NCBI RefSeq assembly: GCF_003610495.1
Contig: NZ_RAPK01000009.1
Coordinates: 124,001 to 188,000, forward strand
Direction: 5' to 3'
Length of the DNA: 64,000 nt
Source: Sinobaca qinghaiensis
Lineage (GTDB): Bacteria; Bacillota; Bacilli; Bacillales; Marinococcaceae
A program made the position numbers and the translations under genes. The notes beneath the pieces are model-generated. The model searched no databases. It was not told the origin of the DNA and saw nothing but the letters and a program-made list of their open reading frames with translations. Positions 18,213 through 26,330 of this stretch are shown one piece after another. Position 1 is the first letter of the stretch. The number at the start of each line of letters is the position of its first letter.

Positions 18213-19043
18213 TTACAACTCTTCCCCCGTCCGTTTAACAATATTTTTCATTAGTGATAAAAATTCTGCCCGGACAGCCGTGGTAGTCTCCATTACTTCA
18301 TCGTGGCTGAGCGGCTGGTCAAGTATGCCGGCAGCCATGTTGGAAATGCAGGAAATTCCCAGAACCTGAATAGAAGAGTGTGCTGCTGCGATTACTTCGG
18401 GAACCGTCGACATCCCTACAGCATCCGCCCCAAGTACACGCAGCATGTTAATTTCAGTCGGTGTTTCATAGCATGGACCCGTATTCGCTGCATAAACGCC
18501 TTCTTTTAAGTCAATTTCAAGCTCTTTGGCAGCTTTATTGGCAATATGGGCAAGTCTTTCAGAATAGGCATTCGACATATCCGGAAAGCGGGTGCCGAAA
18601 GACTCTTCGTTTTTGCCGATTAAAGGATTTGCCCCCATCTGGTTGATATGGTCTTTAATTCGCATTAAGTTGCCCGCTTTAAACGATTCGTTAATACCTC
18701 CGGCAGCATTCGTAACAAAAAGCGCTTCAATACCCAGCATATGCATGACGCGCACTGGAAAAGTAACCTCCTGCATGGAATAGCCCTCATAGTAATGAAA
18801 ACGGCCTTTCATTGCCGCAACCGCGACTCCTTCGAGCTTACCAACAACAAGCTCGCCGGCATGTCCTTCTACGGTGGAAACCGGGAAGCCAGGGATTTTT
18901 TCATAAGGAATCACTACTGCTTCTTCTATTTCATCAGCAAGAATACCAAGACCTGACCCTAAAATCAGACCAATCTTAGGCTGAATGCTGGTGTATGACT
19001 GAATCGTACTGGATGCTTTTTGGACGTTCTCGATAATGTTCAT
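18213..19043 (-). CDS. punA: Purine-nucleoside phosphorylase
   Basis: This trimeric phosphorylase splits inosine and guanosine (and deoxy forms) into base and ribose 1-phosphate. All key residues are present: GSGLG, GHAGELV, GRFHYYEG, TNAAGG, Glu193 in CYETPTE, GMSTVPEV, and Asn235 in SNMAAGILDQPLSHDEV. It overlaps the deoB stop by one base and is followed immediately by a divergent second copy. B. subtilis pupG occupies the same position downstream of deoB. Confidence 0.95.
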   Translation of the reverse strand: MNIIENVQKASSTIQSYTSIQPKIGLILGSGLGILADEIEEAVVIPYEKIPGFPVSTVEGHAGELVVGKLEGVAVAAMKGRFHYYEGYSMQEVTFPVRVMHMLGIEALFVTNAAGGINESFKAGNLMRIKDHINQMGANPLIGKNEESFGTRFPDMSNAYSERLAHIANKAAKELEIDLKEGVYAANTGPCYETPTEINMLRVLGADAVGMSTVPEVIAAAHSSIQVLGISCISNMAAGILDQPLSHDEVMETTTAVRAEFLSLMKNIVKRTGEEL

Positions 19044-20242
19044 TATTTGTCTCCATTCTTGTTTAGAATTGATAAAAAGCTGCTGCCATATTCCGGCATC
19101 GGTACATTGAAGTTTTCTGCAATCGTTGCGCCTACATCAGCGAACGTCTTTCGTGTGCCGAGATCACGCCCGGGAGTAACGGACGGGGAGTAGGCAAGCA
19201 GCGGCACTACTTCCCTGGTATGATCGGTTCCCGGGTGGACCGGGTCATTGCCGTGATCTGCGGTAATAATAAGAATATCATCCTCGTTTAAACTCTCCAT
19301 CACTTCCGGCAGTCTCTGATCGAACTCTTCTATTGCTTTTCCATATCCGATCGGATCCCGGCGGTGGCCGAATTTCGCATCAAAATCGACAAGATTTAAA
19401 AAGCTGAGTCCGGTAAAGTCCCGGCGGATCGTCTGCATCAGCTTATCCATTCCGTCCATATTCGATGTCGTACGAAGTGAATCAGTAATTCCCTCATTGT
19501 CGAAAATATCGCTGATTTTTCCAACAGCCAGGCTGTCCAGGCTGCTGTCCTCTAAATAGTTCAGCACGGTCTGTCCGAATGGCTTTAATGCATAATCATG
19601 ACGGTTGGAAGTACGTTCAAATGAGCCGGCATCTCCCACAAATGGCCTTGCGATAATTCTGCCCAGCATATAAGGCGGATCATACGTCATTTTCCGCGCT
19701 TTTTCACAAATATCATAAAGTTCTTCAATGGGAACGATATCTTCATGGGCTGCAATCTGCAGCACGGAATCTGCAGAAGTGTAAACAATTAAGTCTCCGC
19801 TTTTCACATGGGCTTCTCCGAGCTCTTCGATAATTTCCGTACCGGAAGCAACTTTATTGCCGATCACTTTTCTCCCTGTCGCTTCTTCCAGCTTTCCTAT
19901 TAAATCAGGCGGAAATCCGTCCGGAAATGTTTGAAACGGCTCACCGATATAAAGCCCCATCATTTCCCAGTGGCCTGTCATTGTATCTTTACTCTGCGAT
20001 GCTTCCTCCATGATGCCATAAGAAGCTTCAGGAGAAGACACTGCTGAAATACCGGGTGCTTTTTTGATCATACCCAATCCCAGTTTTTCCAGGTTTGGCA
20101 CCTTCAGCCCTTCCATCTTTTCAGCAATATGGCCAAGCGTATCGGCCCCCTTATCGCCAAACTGTTCAGCATCAGGTGCTTCACCTATTCCTACTGAGTC
20201 CATTACGACAACAAACATTCGCTTAAACGGGTAGTTACTCAT
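19043..20242 (-). CDS. deoB: Phosphopentomutase
   Basis: DeoB interconverts ribose (or deoxyribose) 1- and 5-phosphate, linking nucleoside breakdown to central metabolism. The 399-residue alkaline-phosphatase-fold enzyme has the metal and nucleophile motif [13 protein letters not shown] at the start, [11 protein letters not shown] with the phosphorylated threonine, [11 protein letters not shown] and ITADHGNDP with [11 protein letters not shown] near the C-terminus. It heads the deoB-punA-punA2-pdp run and follows xerD by 14 bases. Confidence 0.96.
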   Translation of the reverse strand: MSNYPFKRMFVVVMDSVGIGEAPDAEQFGDKGADTLGHIAEKMEGLKVPNLEKLGLGMIKKAPGISAVSSPEASYGIMEEASQSKDTMTGHWEMMGLYIGEPFQTFPDGFPPDLIGKLEEATGRKVIGNKVASGTEIIEELGEAHVKSGDLIVYTSADSVLQIAAHEDIVPIEELYDICEKARKMTYDPPYMLGRIIARPFVGDAGSFERTSNRHDYALKPFGQTVLNYLEDSSLDSLAVGKISDIFDNEGITDSLRTTSNMDGMDKLMQTIRRDFTGLSFLNLVDFDAKFGHRRDPIGYGKAIEEFDQRLPEVMESLNEDDILIITADHGNDPVHPGTDHTREVVPLLAYSPSVTPGRDLGTRKTFADVGATIAENFNVPMPEYGSSFLSILNKNGDK

Positions 20243-20256
20243 GTTAAGTCTCCTTT

Positions 20257-21138
20257 TTATGCTCTTGGATGATAATGTAAATATACATCCTTGAGTTTAT
20301 GGGTTGATACGTGGGTATATATTTGTGTAGTGGAAATATCTGTGTGCCCAAGCATTTCCTGTACCGCTCTTAAATCAGCCCCGTTTTCAAGGAGATGAGT
20401 AGCAAAGGAATGCCTGAGCGTATGGGGAGTAAGCGGCTTTTCAATTCCGGCCTTTTCCGCTGCGCCTTTTAATATTTTCCAGAACCCCTGTCTCGATAGT
20501 GGATTTCCGTGATGATTAACAAAAAGAGTATCGTGCCGCTTTTGCTTCATCAGTTCGAAACGGCCGTTTCCTGCGTAGGTTTCTACGGCTTCCGCTGCCA
20601 CTTTTCCAAGTGGTACAATCCGCTCCTTGTTCCCTTTCCCCAGGCACTGCACGAAGCCCATTTCCAGATGAACATCTCCGCTTTTAAGTTCACACAGCTC
20701 CGTTACGCGGAGGCCGGTCGCATACATCAGCTCCAGCATCGCGTGATTTCTTCGTGAAAAAGCCGTCGTCCCCTTCGAAGCTTCCAGAAGGCGGTCTACT
20801 TCCTGAGAGGTAAGGACAGAAGGAAGCTTTCTGCTTTTTTTCGGCGTTTCAATAAGCTCTGAAGGGTCTTTTGTTGTTTTTCCGTCTCTTAGAGCAAATT
20901 GATGATAGGCGCGGATCGTTGATAAATATCTTGATAATGTTGCGGTGGTGCGCCCTTCTTCTTTTTTTGCATGAAGATAGTCCAGTATATGCCGCCTTTC
21001 CACATCGGCGGTTTTAGAGACACCCGCTTTTTCCAGGCTTACTATGTAATGCTTTAAATCCCTTTGATAGGATTGAACCGTATTTTGTGACAGTCCCTTT
21101 TCCACCTGGCAGTAATGCAGAAAATCCATGATATCCAT
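20257..21138 (-). CDS. xerD: Site-specific tyrosine recombinase XerD
   Basis: XerD, with XerC/CodV, resolves chromosome dimers at dif. The sequence has the N-terminal SAM-like DNA-binding domain and the catalytic tyrosine-recombinase set: Arg in [24 protein letters not shown] (His-x-x-Arg), His in [15 protein letters not shown], and the nucleophile Tyr. An ATG at 21138 is taken as start, with AGGTGAAG before it; a GTG at 21144 and an ATG at 21129 are alternatives. Position between fur and deoB matches B. subtilis ripX/xerD. Confidence 0.94.
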   Translation of the reverse strand: MDIMDFLHYCQVEKGLSQNTVQSYQRDLKHYIVSLEKAGVSKTADVERRHILDYLHAKKEEGRTTATLSRYLSTIRAYHQFALRDGKTTKDPSELIETPKKSRKLPSVLTSQEVDRLLEASKGTTAFSRRNHAMLELMYATGLRVTELCELKSGDVHLEMGFVQCLGKGNKERIVPLGKVAAEAVETYAGNGRFELMKQKRHDTLFVNHHGNPLSRQGFWKILKGAAEKAGIEKPLTPHTLRHSFATHLLENGADLRAVQEMLGHTDISTTQIYTHVSTHKLKDVYLHYHPRA

Positions 21139-21275
21139 CTTCACCTCAGGTCCGCCTTCCTTCCATTTACGAATCGTACAGGCATATCATAACACAAGCA
21201 ATAAAGCGTCATCATCCTTATCCCTTCATGAATTTCAACTTCTAAAAAGTTCTATTTTTCTAACAATACTGCAAA

Positions 21276-21307
21276 ATAAAAAACCTTCTCATTTCTGAAA
21301 AGGTTTA
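21276..21307 (-). terminator. Terminator of fur
   Basis: On the minus strand AACCTTTTC pairs with GAGAAGGTT and a T-rich tract follows. It overlaps the fur stop codon. Confidence 0.75.
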
Positions 21308-21802
21308 ACGTACTTTTACTTGATTTCTCTTTTTAGGTTTTTTCTCTGCCTCTGATTCCTCTCCAGCGTTCTGGCAGCGGTGGCACACGCCGTGAAAGGT
21401 CAGGCGGTGGTCTTTAATTTTGAAGTTCCAGTCTTTTTCGACCACTTTTTCTACTTCTCCAAGCAGATCATCCTGAATTTCATCTACCGTTCCGCATTCA
21501 ATACAGACGAGATGGTGATGAAAATGTGCAGCTCCCTCTTTTCGAAGGTCATATCGGGAAACGCCGTCCCCAAAATTTATTTTATCTACAATTTCAAGTT
21601 CGTTTAACAGCTCAAGCGTGCGGTACACGGTAGCAAGACCGATTTCCGGAGCTTTTTCTTTTACGAGTAAGTATACATCTTCTGCACTGAGGTGATCTTC
21701 CTCATTTTCAAGCAGCACACGAACCGTCGCTTCCCGTTGAGGAGTTAATTTATAGCTTTTGGAATGGAGCTGATTTTTGATCCGGTCAATACGCTGTTCC
21801 AT
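21305..21802 (-). CDS. fur: Ferric uptake regulator Fur
   Basis: Fur represses iron-acquisition genes when Fe(II) is available. The 165-residue protein starts MEQRIDRIKNQLHS and has the winged helix (SYKLTPQREATVRVL, GLATVYRTLELL), the histidine cluster HFHHHLVC and two CxxC zinc motifs (CIEC, CHRC). It has a longer, charged C-terminal tail (EKKPKKRNQ) than B. subtilis Fur. The ATG at 21802 follows GAAGGAGGATAAA; a start eight codons earlier is less likely. Confidence 0.95.
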   Translation of the reverse strand: MEQRIDRIKNQLHSKSYKLTPQREATVRVLLENEEDHLSAEDVYLLVKEKAPEIGLATVYRTLELLNELEIVDKINFGDGVSRYDLRKEGAAHFHHHLVCIECGTVDEIQDDLLGEVEKVVEKDWNFKIKDHRLTFHGVCHRCQNAGEESEAEKKPKKRNQVKVR

Positions 21803-21837
21803 TTTATCCTCCTCCTTCTCAATCAATCTATATTCAC

Positions 21838-21866
21838 ATTATAATAATGCTAAAGAGGAGTGTCAA
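21838..21866 (-). promoter_or_regulatory. Sigma-A promoter of fur
   Basis: On the minus strand TTGACA (21861-21866) and TATAAT (21838-21843) are separated by 17 bases, a perfect consensus. It lies in the nudF-fur gap and gives a start about 30 bases before the fur ATG. Confidence 0.85.
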
Positions 21867-21905
21867 TTAATAATGATAATTAATACCACTTTATAATAAT
21901 TATTA
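21866..21905 (-). promoter_or_regulatory. Fur/PerR-type operator pair upstream of fur
   Basis: Two AT-rich palindromes lie just upstream of the -35 element. The one at 21891-21905 matches the Per box TTATAATNATTATAA at 14 of 15 positions; the other (ATTAATAATGATAATTAAT, 21866-21884) resembles a Fur-family box. B. subtilis fur is controlled by PerR, so oxidative or metal regulation here is likely but inferred. Confidence 0.6.
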
Positions 21906-21918
21906 ACTGAAAAAGCTG

Positions 21919-22458
21919 TTATTGTTCATTGATTCTCAATCTCAAATACTGCACAGCATACATTGTTTTCGCATCATGTATTAGATTCTGCTGCACAGCC
22001 TCTTCCGCTTCTTGTAAGGAAATTTCTTCAACCTGAACAAATTCATCTTCGTCGGTAAATGGACGTCCCGGTTTATCAATGTCTGCTTCGTAAAGATGAA
22101 CCAGTTCATCACAGAAGCCGGGCGCCGTATAAAAAGAGGCAATTTTTTTCAGGGCCAGCGGCTTATACCCGGTTTCCTCTTCGAGCTCACGCCCTGCCGT
22201 AACGTGTGGTTCTTCCCCTGCTTCCATTTTACCTGCCGGGATCTCCAGAATTTCTTTTTCAAGTGCTTTACGGTACTGGCGCACCATAACAATATTATTT
22301 TCCTTTGTAACAGCAATTACGGCCACCGCTCCGGGGTGGCGTACAAGCTCTCTTTTGCTCGTTTTTCCGTTGGGAAGGCCTACTTCTTCTACATCTACGT
22401 TAATAACCTTGCCGCTGTATATTCTTTCTCCTGAAATAGTCTTTTCTGTAAAATCCAT
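21919..22458 (-). CDS. nudF: ADP-ribose pyrophosphatase (Nudix)
   Basis: NudF hydrolyses ADP-ribose to AMP and ribose 5-phosphate. The 179-residue protein has the Nudix box AGRELEEETGY near residues 94-104, preceded by the conserved IPAGKMEAGE strand. The N-terminal SGERIYSGKVINVDVEEVGLPNGKTSKRE-type strand is typical of this group. It is the homologue of B. subtilis yqkG, which lies near fur. In that species spoIIM lies between the two; here only 116 bases separate nudF and fur. Confidence 0.92.
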   Translation of the reverse strand: MDFTEKTISGERIYSGKVINVDVEEVGLPNGKTSKRELVRHPGAVAVIAVTKENNIVMVRQYRKALEKEILEIPAGKMEAGEEPHVTAGRELEEETGYKPLALKKIASFYTAPGFCDELVHLYEADIDKPGRPFTDEDEFVQVEEISLQEAEEAVQQNLIHDAKTMYAVQYLRLRINEQ

Positions 22459-22469
22459 GTGGTGCCTCC

Positions 22470-22994
22470 TTAAATGTTTTCCTCAATAATTTGTTCCATA
22501 CGCTCGTATGTAATTTCTCCAGCTATTTTTTCAATAATAATACCGTCTCTATCGATAATCACTGTAGTAGGAAGATATTGAAGCTGATAGGCATCTGCCA
22601 CATCCCCCTCCATATCAATAGCCGAAGGAGTACGGGTAAGATTGAATTCCGCTGCGAACGCTTCAGCTTCCTCCTGCGTACGCTCATAGGAATTCATGTT
22701 CATAGTAATAACCTCGACCCCTTCTTCATTATAATTCTCATGAATTTCCAGAAGGGCGGGAAGTTCCCGCACGCATGGTTCGCACCAGGAGGCCCACATA
22801 TTCAGCACTACCAGGCTGTCCCCGTAATCGCTAAGCGCCGTCTCTTCGTCACTTCCATAGGAAGGAAGAGAAAAATCCGGTGCCCGGTCCCCAGGCTCCG
22901 ATCCTACCTGTTTTGCGCTGCCGCTGATAATAATATACAAAACCGCAGCTGCCGCCAATCCGATGATTATAAGGGTGATATTCTTTTTATTCAT
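22470..22994 (-). CDS. resA: Membrane-anchored thiol-disulfide oxidoreductase, ResA-like
   Basis: ResA reduces apocytochrome c cysteines outside the membrane so that ResBC can attach haem. The 174-residue protein has an N-terminal membrane anchor (about 7-25), an AhpC/TSA-like core (PDFSLPSYG) and the redox motif WASWCEPCVRELPAL near residue 68, with the cis-proline in YLPTTVIID. The family and the absence of resA from the res operon make it the best candidate for that role, but other ResA/TlpA paralogues exist in bacilli. It lies 11 bases before nudF. Confidence 0.78.
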   Translation of the reverse strand: MNKKNITLIIIGLAAAAVLYIIISGSAKQVGSEPGDRAPDFSLPSYGSDEETALSDYGDSLVVLNMWASWCEPCVRELPALLEIHENYNEEGVEVITMNMNSYERTQEEAEAFAAEFNLTRTPSAIDMEGDVADAYQLQYLPTTVIIDRDGIIIEKIAGEITYERMEQIIEENI

Positions 22995-23153
22995 TCCCTC
23001 ACCTGCCTGCTCGTTCTTTCTCTATCATACATAGTTTGACGGTATTTGTATTTATCATTTTTTATTTTAACCAGGCTGAAGACTAAAGCTTTGTTTTTTT
23101 ATCCCTGTCCGTTAACTAAAATTCCGTATAAAAAAGAATACACCTGCACATCT

Positions 23154-23197
23154 AAAAAAAAGAAACAGTCCATTTATATGGATCTGTCTCTTTTTGA
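23154..23197 (-). terminator. Terminator of the PTS EIIA gene
   Basis: On the minus strand AAAGAGACAG and TCCAT pair with ATGGA and CTGTTTCTTT, followed by a long T tract. The remainder of 22995-23219 shows no gene. Confidence 0.85.
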
Positions 23198-23219
23198 TCT
23201 ATATTGTTTATTCGTTTTG

Positions 23220-23720
23220 TTAACCTTTTACTGTAACGGTGGCCATATCGGTCTCACCGGCTGTTACGTCGGTTTGTTCATGTGATTTAATATCCTGTAT
23301 CTGGTCCCCTTCAGTAAATACGACAGGAGTGATCAGGCTTTTGGCTTTCTCTTTAATATCAGCAAGCGTAAATTCTACGAGAAGATCTCCCGGATTTACT
23401 TTGTCGCCTTCTGAAACATGCGTTGTGAACCCCTCCCCATTCAAGGCAACCGTCTCCAGTCCAATATGAATCAGGACATCAAGGCCTTCATCGGACTTAA
23501 TCCCTACTGCGTGTTTTGTAGGAAACACCTGCACGATCTTTCCTTTGACAGGGGATACTATTCTTCCCTCGGATGGTTCTACGGCAAATCCTTCACCCAT
23601 CATTTTTTCTGAAAACGTTGGATCAGGCACATCTTTTAAATCTACAAACCGTCCTGTAGCAGGTGCCTTAATCATAACTTCTTTCGGTTCACTTTTACTT
23701 CCAAATAATTTTTTGAACAT
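23220..23720 (-). CDS. PTS glucose-type EIIA protein
   Basis: This 166-residue soluble phosphocarrier matches the glucose-family IIA domain (Crr/YpqE type). It has APATGRFVDLKDVPDPTFSEKMMG at the start, GEGFAVEPSEGRIVSPVKG, HAVGIKSDEG and the active-site histidine in VLIHIGLETV. It is phosphorylated by HPr and passes phosphate to a membrane IIBC partner that is not in the window, or has a regulatory role. It is a single-gene unit with GATGAGGTGG as ribosome site and its own terminator. Confidence 0.92.
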   Translation of the reverse strand: MFKKLFGSKSEPKEVMIKAPATGRFVDLKDVPDPTFSEKMMGEGFAVEPSEGRIVSPVKGKIVQVFPTKHAVGIKSDEGLDVLIHIGLETVALNGEGFTTHVSEGDKVNPGDLLVEFTLADIKEKAKSLITPVVFTEGDQIQDIKSHEQTDVTAGETDMATVTVKG

Positions 23721-23768
23721 ATTTCCACCTCATCTTCATAGTGTGAATACTCTTAATTCGCTATACCC

Positions 23769-24425
23769 TTAATTATTTGTTCTTAATCTGGATTCCGGCA
23801 GGGGTTCTCCCAGGTGTGTTTTTATGTACCATGAGCCTGTAATCAGCAGCCACATGGAAGCGACTATAAAGCCACCCATCACATCACCCGGGTAATGCAC
23901 CCCTAAATAAATGCGGCTCAGCCCAATCAGTACAATAAGTAAAGCCGAAGCTGCGATAACGGCCGCTTTGACCCCCGCATTTTCAACAGCGAGTACCAGG
24001 ATTAAAGCGATCATTCCATACATTACAAGGGCATTCATCGCGTGTCCGCTCGGAAAGCTGTATCCATCTGCCTCAATGAGCTGATTAACAGACGGCCTGT
24101 CTCTGTAAAAATAACTTTTCAGGGCAAAATTAATGGCGCCGCTTCCGCCGACCGCAATTGCGACAATCCAGCCTTTTTTCCATTTTTTACGGACCCAGAA
24201 CAGGATCGTTAAAAAAGTAGTCAGCGCTGTTGTAAAAATAACGCTGGCGAGCGACGTAATGAATTTAAACACTTCTATCATAAAGGGATTCGTCCAGATC
24301 CTCACTGCATCTATTATTGATTGTTCCCAGGCTGTCGATGTTCCTCCAGCCACATCCTGTGCTAAAATAATAAAAGCAGCTATGCCGCTTAGACAGATAA
24401 ACACAATCCATTTTTTTTCTATCAT
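23769..24425 (-). CDS. PAP2-family membrane phosphatase
   Basis: This 218-residue protein is a multi-pass phosphatidic-acid-phosphatase type 2 enzyme. The three catalytic motifs are visible: KSYFYRDRPS, then SFPSGHAMN, then SRIYLGVHYPGD, with about six hydrophobic segments. Members dephosphorylate phosphatidylglycerol phosphate, undecaprenyl diphosphate or isoprenoid diphosphates. It is divergent from the carotenoid acyltransferase with a 62-base gap; a link to lipid or isoprenoid metabolism is possible but not shown. Confidence 0.87.
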   Translation of the reverse strand: MIEKKWIVFICLSGIAAFIILAQDVAGGTSTAWEQSIIDAVRIWTNPFMIEVFKFITSLASVIFTTALTTFLTILFWVRKKWKKGWIVAIAVGGSGAINFALKSYFYRDRPSVNQLIEADGYSFPSGHAMNALVMYGMIALILVLAVENAGVKAAVIAASALLIVLIGLSRIYLGVHYPGDVMGGFIVASMWLLITGSWYIKTHLGEPLPESRLRTNN

Positions 24426-24487
24426 TTTATCAGCGTCCTCTAATTTTAATGGGCATAGGCCAGCTGAAGAAAAGGAGCGCTAACACT

Positions 24488-25213
24488 ATGCAGGAAGCTT
24501 CCAAAAGCAGCGTTCTGGATTTTTTATTTTATTACTATAACAGACGGCTGTTAAAAAAACATTTTTACCAATTATTATACAGAGAAGCCGAGACAGTACC
24601 ATCCGGTCCCGTTTTATTTTACGCCAATCACAGCAACTGGTGGGACGGGCTCGTGCTGCACTACATAAACCGGGCTCACTTCAAAAAAAATGCTTTCGCT
24701 ATGATCGATGAGGAAGGACTCAGGCAGTTTCCGTTTTTCCGGCGGCTCGGTGCTTTTTCCATAGACCGGTCGAGCGGAAGACATATGCTCCGCTCTCTTC
24801 AATATGCCAAAGACAAACTGCAGGGCAATAACGCCGTCTGGATTTTCCCTCAGGGGAAAGAAGAACATCTTGAAAAAAGGCCGCTTGCCTTTTCTTCCGG
24901 CATCGCCAGAATTATTTCAGGCAACGAGCAAATCCCTATTATACCTGTTTCGCTTTATTACAGCTACTTTCATAAACAAACACCGTATTTGTTCATTGAA
25001 ACCGGAAAGCCGTTCTACCTGGACAGCGGAACCAGCGGCTCGTCCTATCCGGAAATTACGGCACATCTGGAACACCGGCTGACCAGTCAGCTGGACCGGC
25101 TGGCAGCAGATGTAGTGGAAGAAAAGCAGCTGGAATCGTTTGTTTCTTTGTTAAAAGGAAAATCGACAGTAAGCGAATCCTTTCAGAAAATATTCGGCCG
25201 CTCCCGTCAGTGA
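24488..25213 (+). CDS. Carotenoid-locus acyltransferase (PlsC-like)
   Basis: This 241-residue protein belongs to the lysophospholipid acyltransferase superfamily. It has the catalytic NHSNWWDGLV (an Hx4D motif) near residue 41, then SIDRSSGR, and WIFPQGKEE as the EGTR-like substrate block. In C30 carotenoid clusters of staphylococci and bacilli an acyltransferase adds a fatty acid to the sugar of the pigment, and this gene is followed by a glycosyltransferase and a CrtP-like oxidase. ATG 24488 follows AAAAGGAG and is preferred to a frame that begins at 24449. Confidence 0.8.
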   Translation: MQEASKSSVLDFLFYYYNRRLLKKHFYQLLYREAETVPSGPVLFYANHSNWWDGLVLHYINRAHFKKNAFAMIDEEGLRQFPFFRRLGAFSIDRSSGRHMLRSLQYAKDKLQGNNAVWIFPQGKEEHLEKRPLAFSSGIARIISGNEQIPIIPVSLYYSYFHKQTPYLFIETGKPFYLDSGTSGSSYPEITAHLEHRLTSQLDRLAADVVEEKQLESFVSLLKGKSTVSESFQKIFGRSRQ

Positions 25214-25226
25214 GGAGATGACATTT

Positions 25227-26330
25227 ATGATTATGCTTTACACTGCCCTGCTCGTTTTATTTTCGCTGTGGCTTATTTTGAATTTATTATTTATGCCGCG
25301 GCCTTCCTTCAGACCGGAAACTGCGGCCTGGGAAACCGTTACTGTGCTTGTACCTTTAAGAAATGAGGAAAAAAATGCGGAGGCACTTATCCGAAACTTA
25401 AAGAAGCTGGAATCTGACCGCGTCCGCTTTCTTTTTTTGGATGACAGCTCAGAAGACGCCACGTTATCGCTGCTCCGCACTCATACGGCTGATTGGAAAG
25501 AGGCTGACGTGTTAAACGGCAGGCCCCTGCCGCCCGGGTGGACCGGTAAAAACTTTGCCTGCCACCAGCTTGCCGAAAAAGCAGAAACGGATTATTTATG
25601 TTTTATTGATGCGGACGTGCGCCTCGCGCCTGAAGCCATTGCTGTTTTTCAGGAAACAGCACGAGCGCGCCGGGCCAAGCTGTTGACCGGCTTTCCGAAA
25701 TTCCCGGTTTCCGGCATTCTTGCCTCCCTGCTTGTGCCGATGCAGCATTTTGTAATCGCCCTCCACCTCCCGCTTCTGCCGGCAAATTGTACGACACGTC
25801 CTATTTTCACCGCAGCCCACGGCGCGTTTATATTTGCCGAACATGCGGCTTATAAACAAATAGGCGGCCACGCCTCGGTTAAAGGGGCGATTGTAGACGA
25901 TGTAGCACTGGCCCGGCAGTTTAAATCACATGGACATCGGAGCCTTCTCATGAATATTACCGAATACGTTACCTGCTATATGTACGAAACGAGCCGGGAC
26001 GTATGGGAGGGATTTGGCAAAAATATATTCCCCGGGATCGGCAGGTCCTATTTTCTAGCCGCTATGCTTACTATTTTTTATACGATATTTTTTATTTTTC
26101 CGCTTCCGCTTTTCATTTACGGAGCTGTCACTTCCAGCTGGATATTCTGCCTGCCTTTTCTATTCATCATTTTTATAAAATGGTATGTAGATATTAGGTT
26201 CCGCCAGAAAAAATGGCTCTGTCTGTTTATGCCTTTTTCTGCCATTTCTCTTATTGCTGTTCTCTTCTATTCTATCTATCTTACCGTAAGACAAAAAGGC
26301 TATACGTGGAAAGGAAGAACCTACCAATGA
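25227..26330 (+). CDS. crtQ: Family 2 glycosyltransferase, CrtQ-like
   Basis: CrtQ-type enzymes attach glucose to the carboxyl group of C30 carotenoids. The 367-residue protein starts with a membrane helix, has the nucleotide-sugar fold VTVLVPLRNEEKNA, FLDDSSEDAT and the metal-binding FIDADVRL near residue 124, then KGAIVDDVALARQFKSHG, and ends with two or three membrane helices. ATG 25227 is chosen because GAGGAG touches the alternative ATG at 25218. The stop overlaps the next gene's ATG by four bases, so translation is coupled. Confidence 0.8.
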   Translation: MIMLYTALLVLFSLWLILNLLFMPRPSFRPETAAWETVTVLVPLRNEEKNAEALIRNLKKLESDRVRFLFLDDSSEDATLSLLRTHTADWKEADVLNGRPLPPGWTGKNFACHQLAEKAETDYLCFIDADVRLAPEAIAVFQETARARRAKLLTGFPKFPVSGILASLLVPMQHFVIALHLPLLPANCTTRPIFTAAHGAFIFAEHAAYKQIGGHASVKGAIVDDVALARQFKSHGHRSLLMNITEYVTCYMYETSRDVWEGFGKNIFPGIGRSYFLAAMLTIFYTIFFIFPLPLFIYGAVTSSWIFCLPFLFIIFIKWYVDIRFRQKKWLCLFMPFSAISLIAVLFYSIYLTVRQKGYTWKGRTYQ

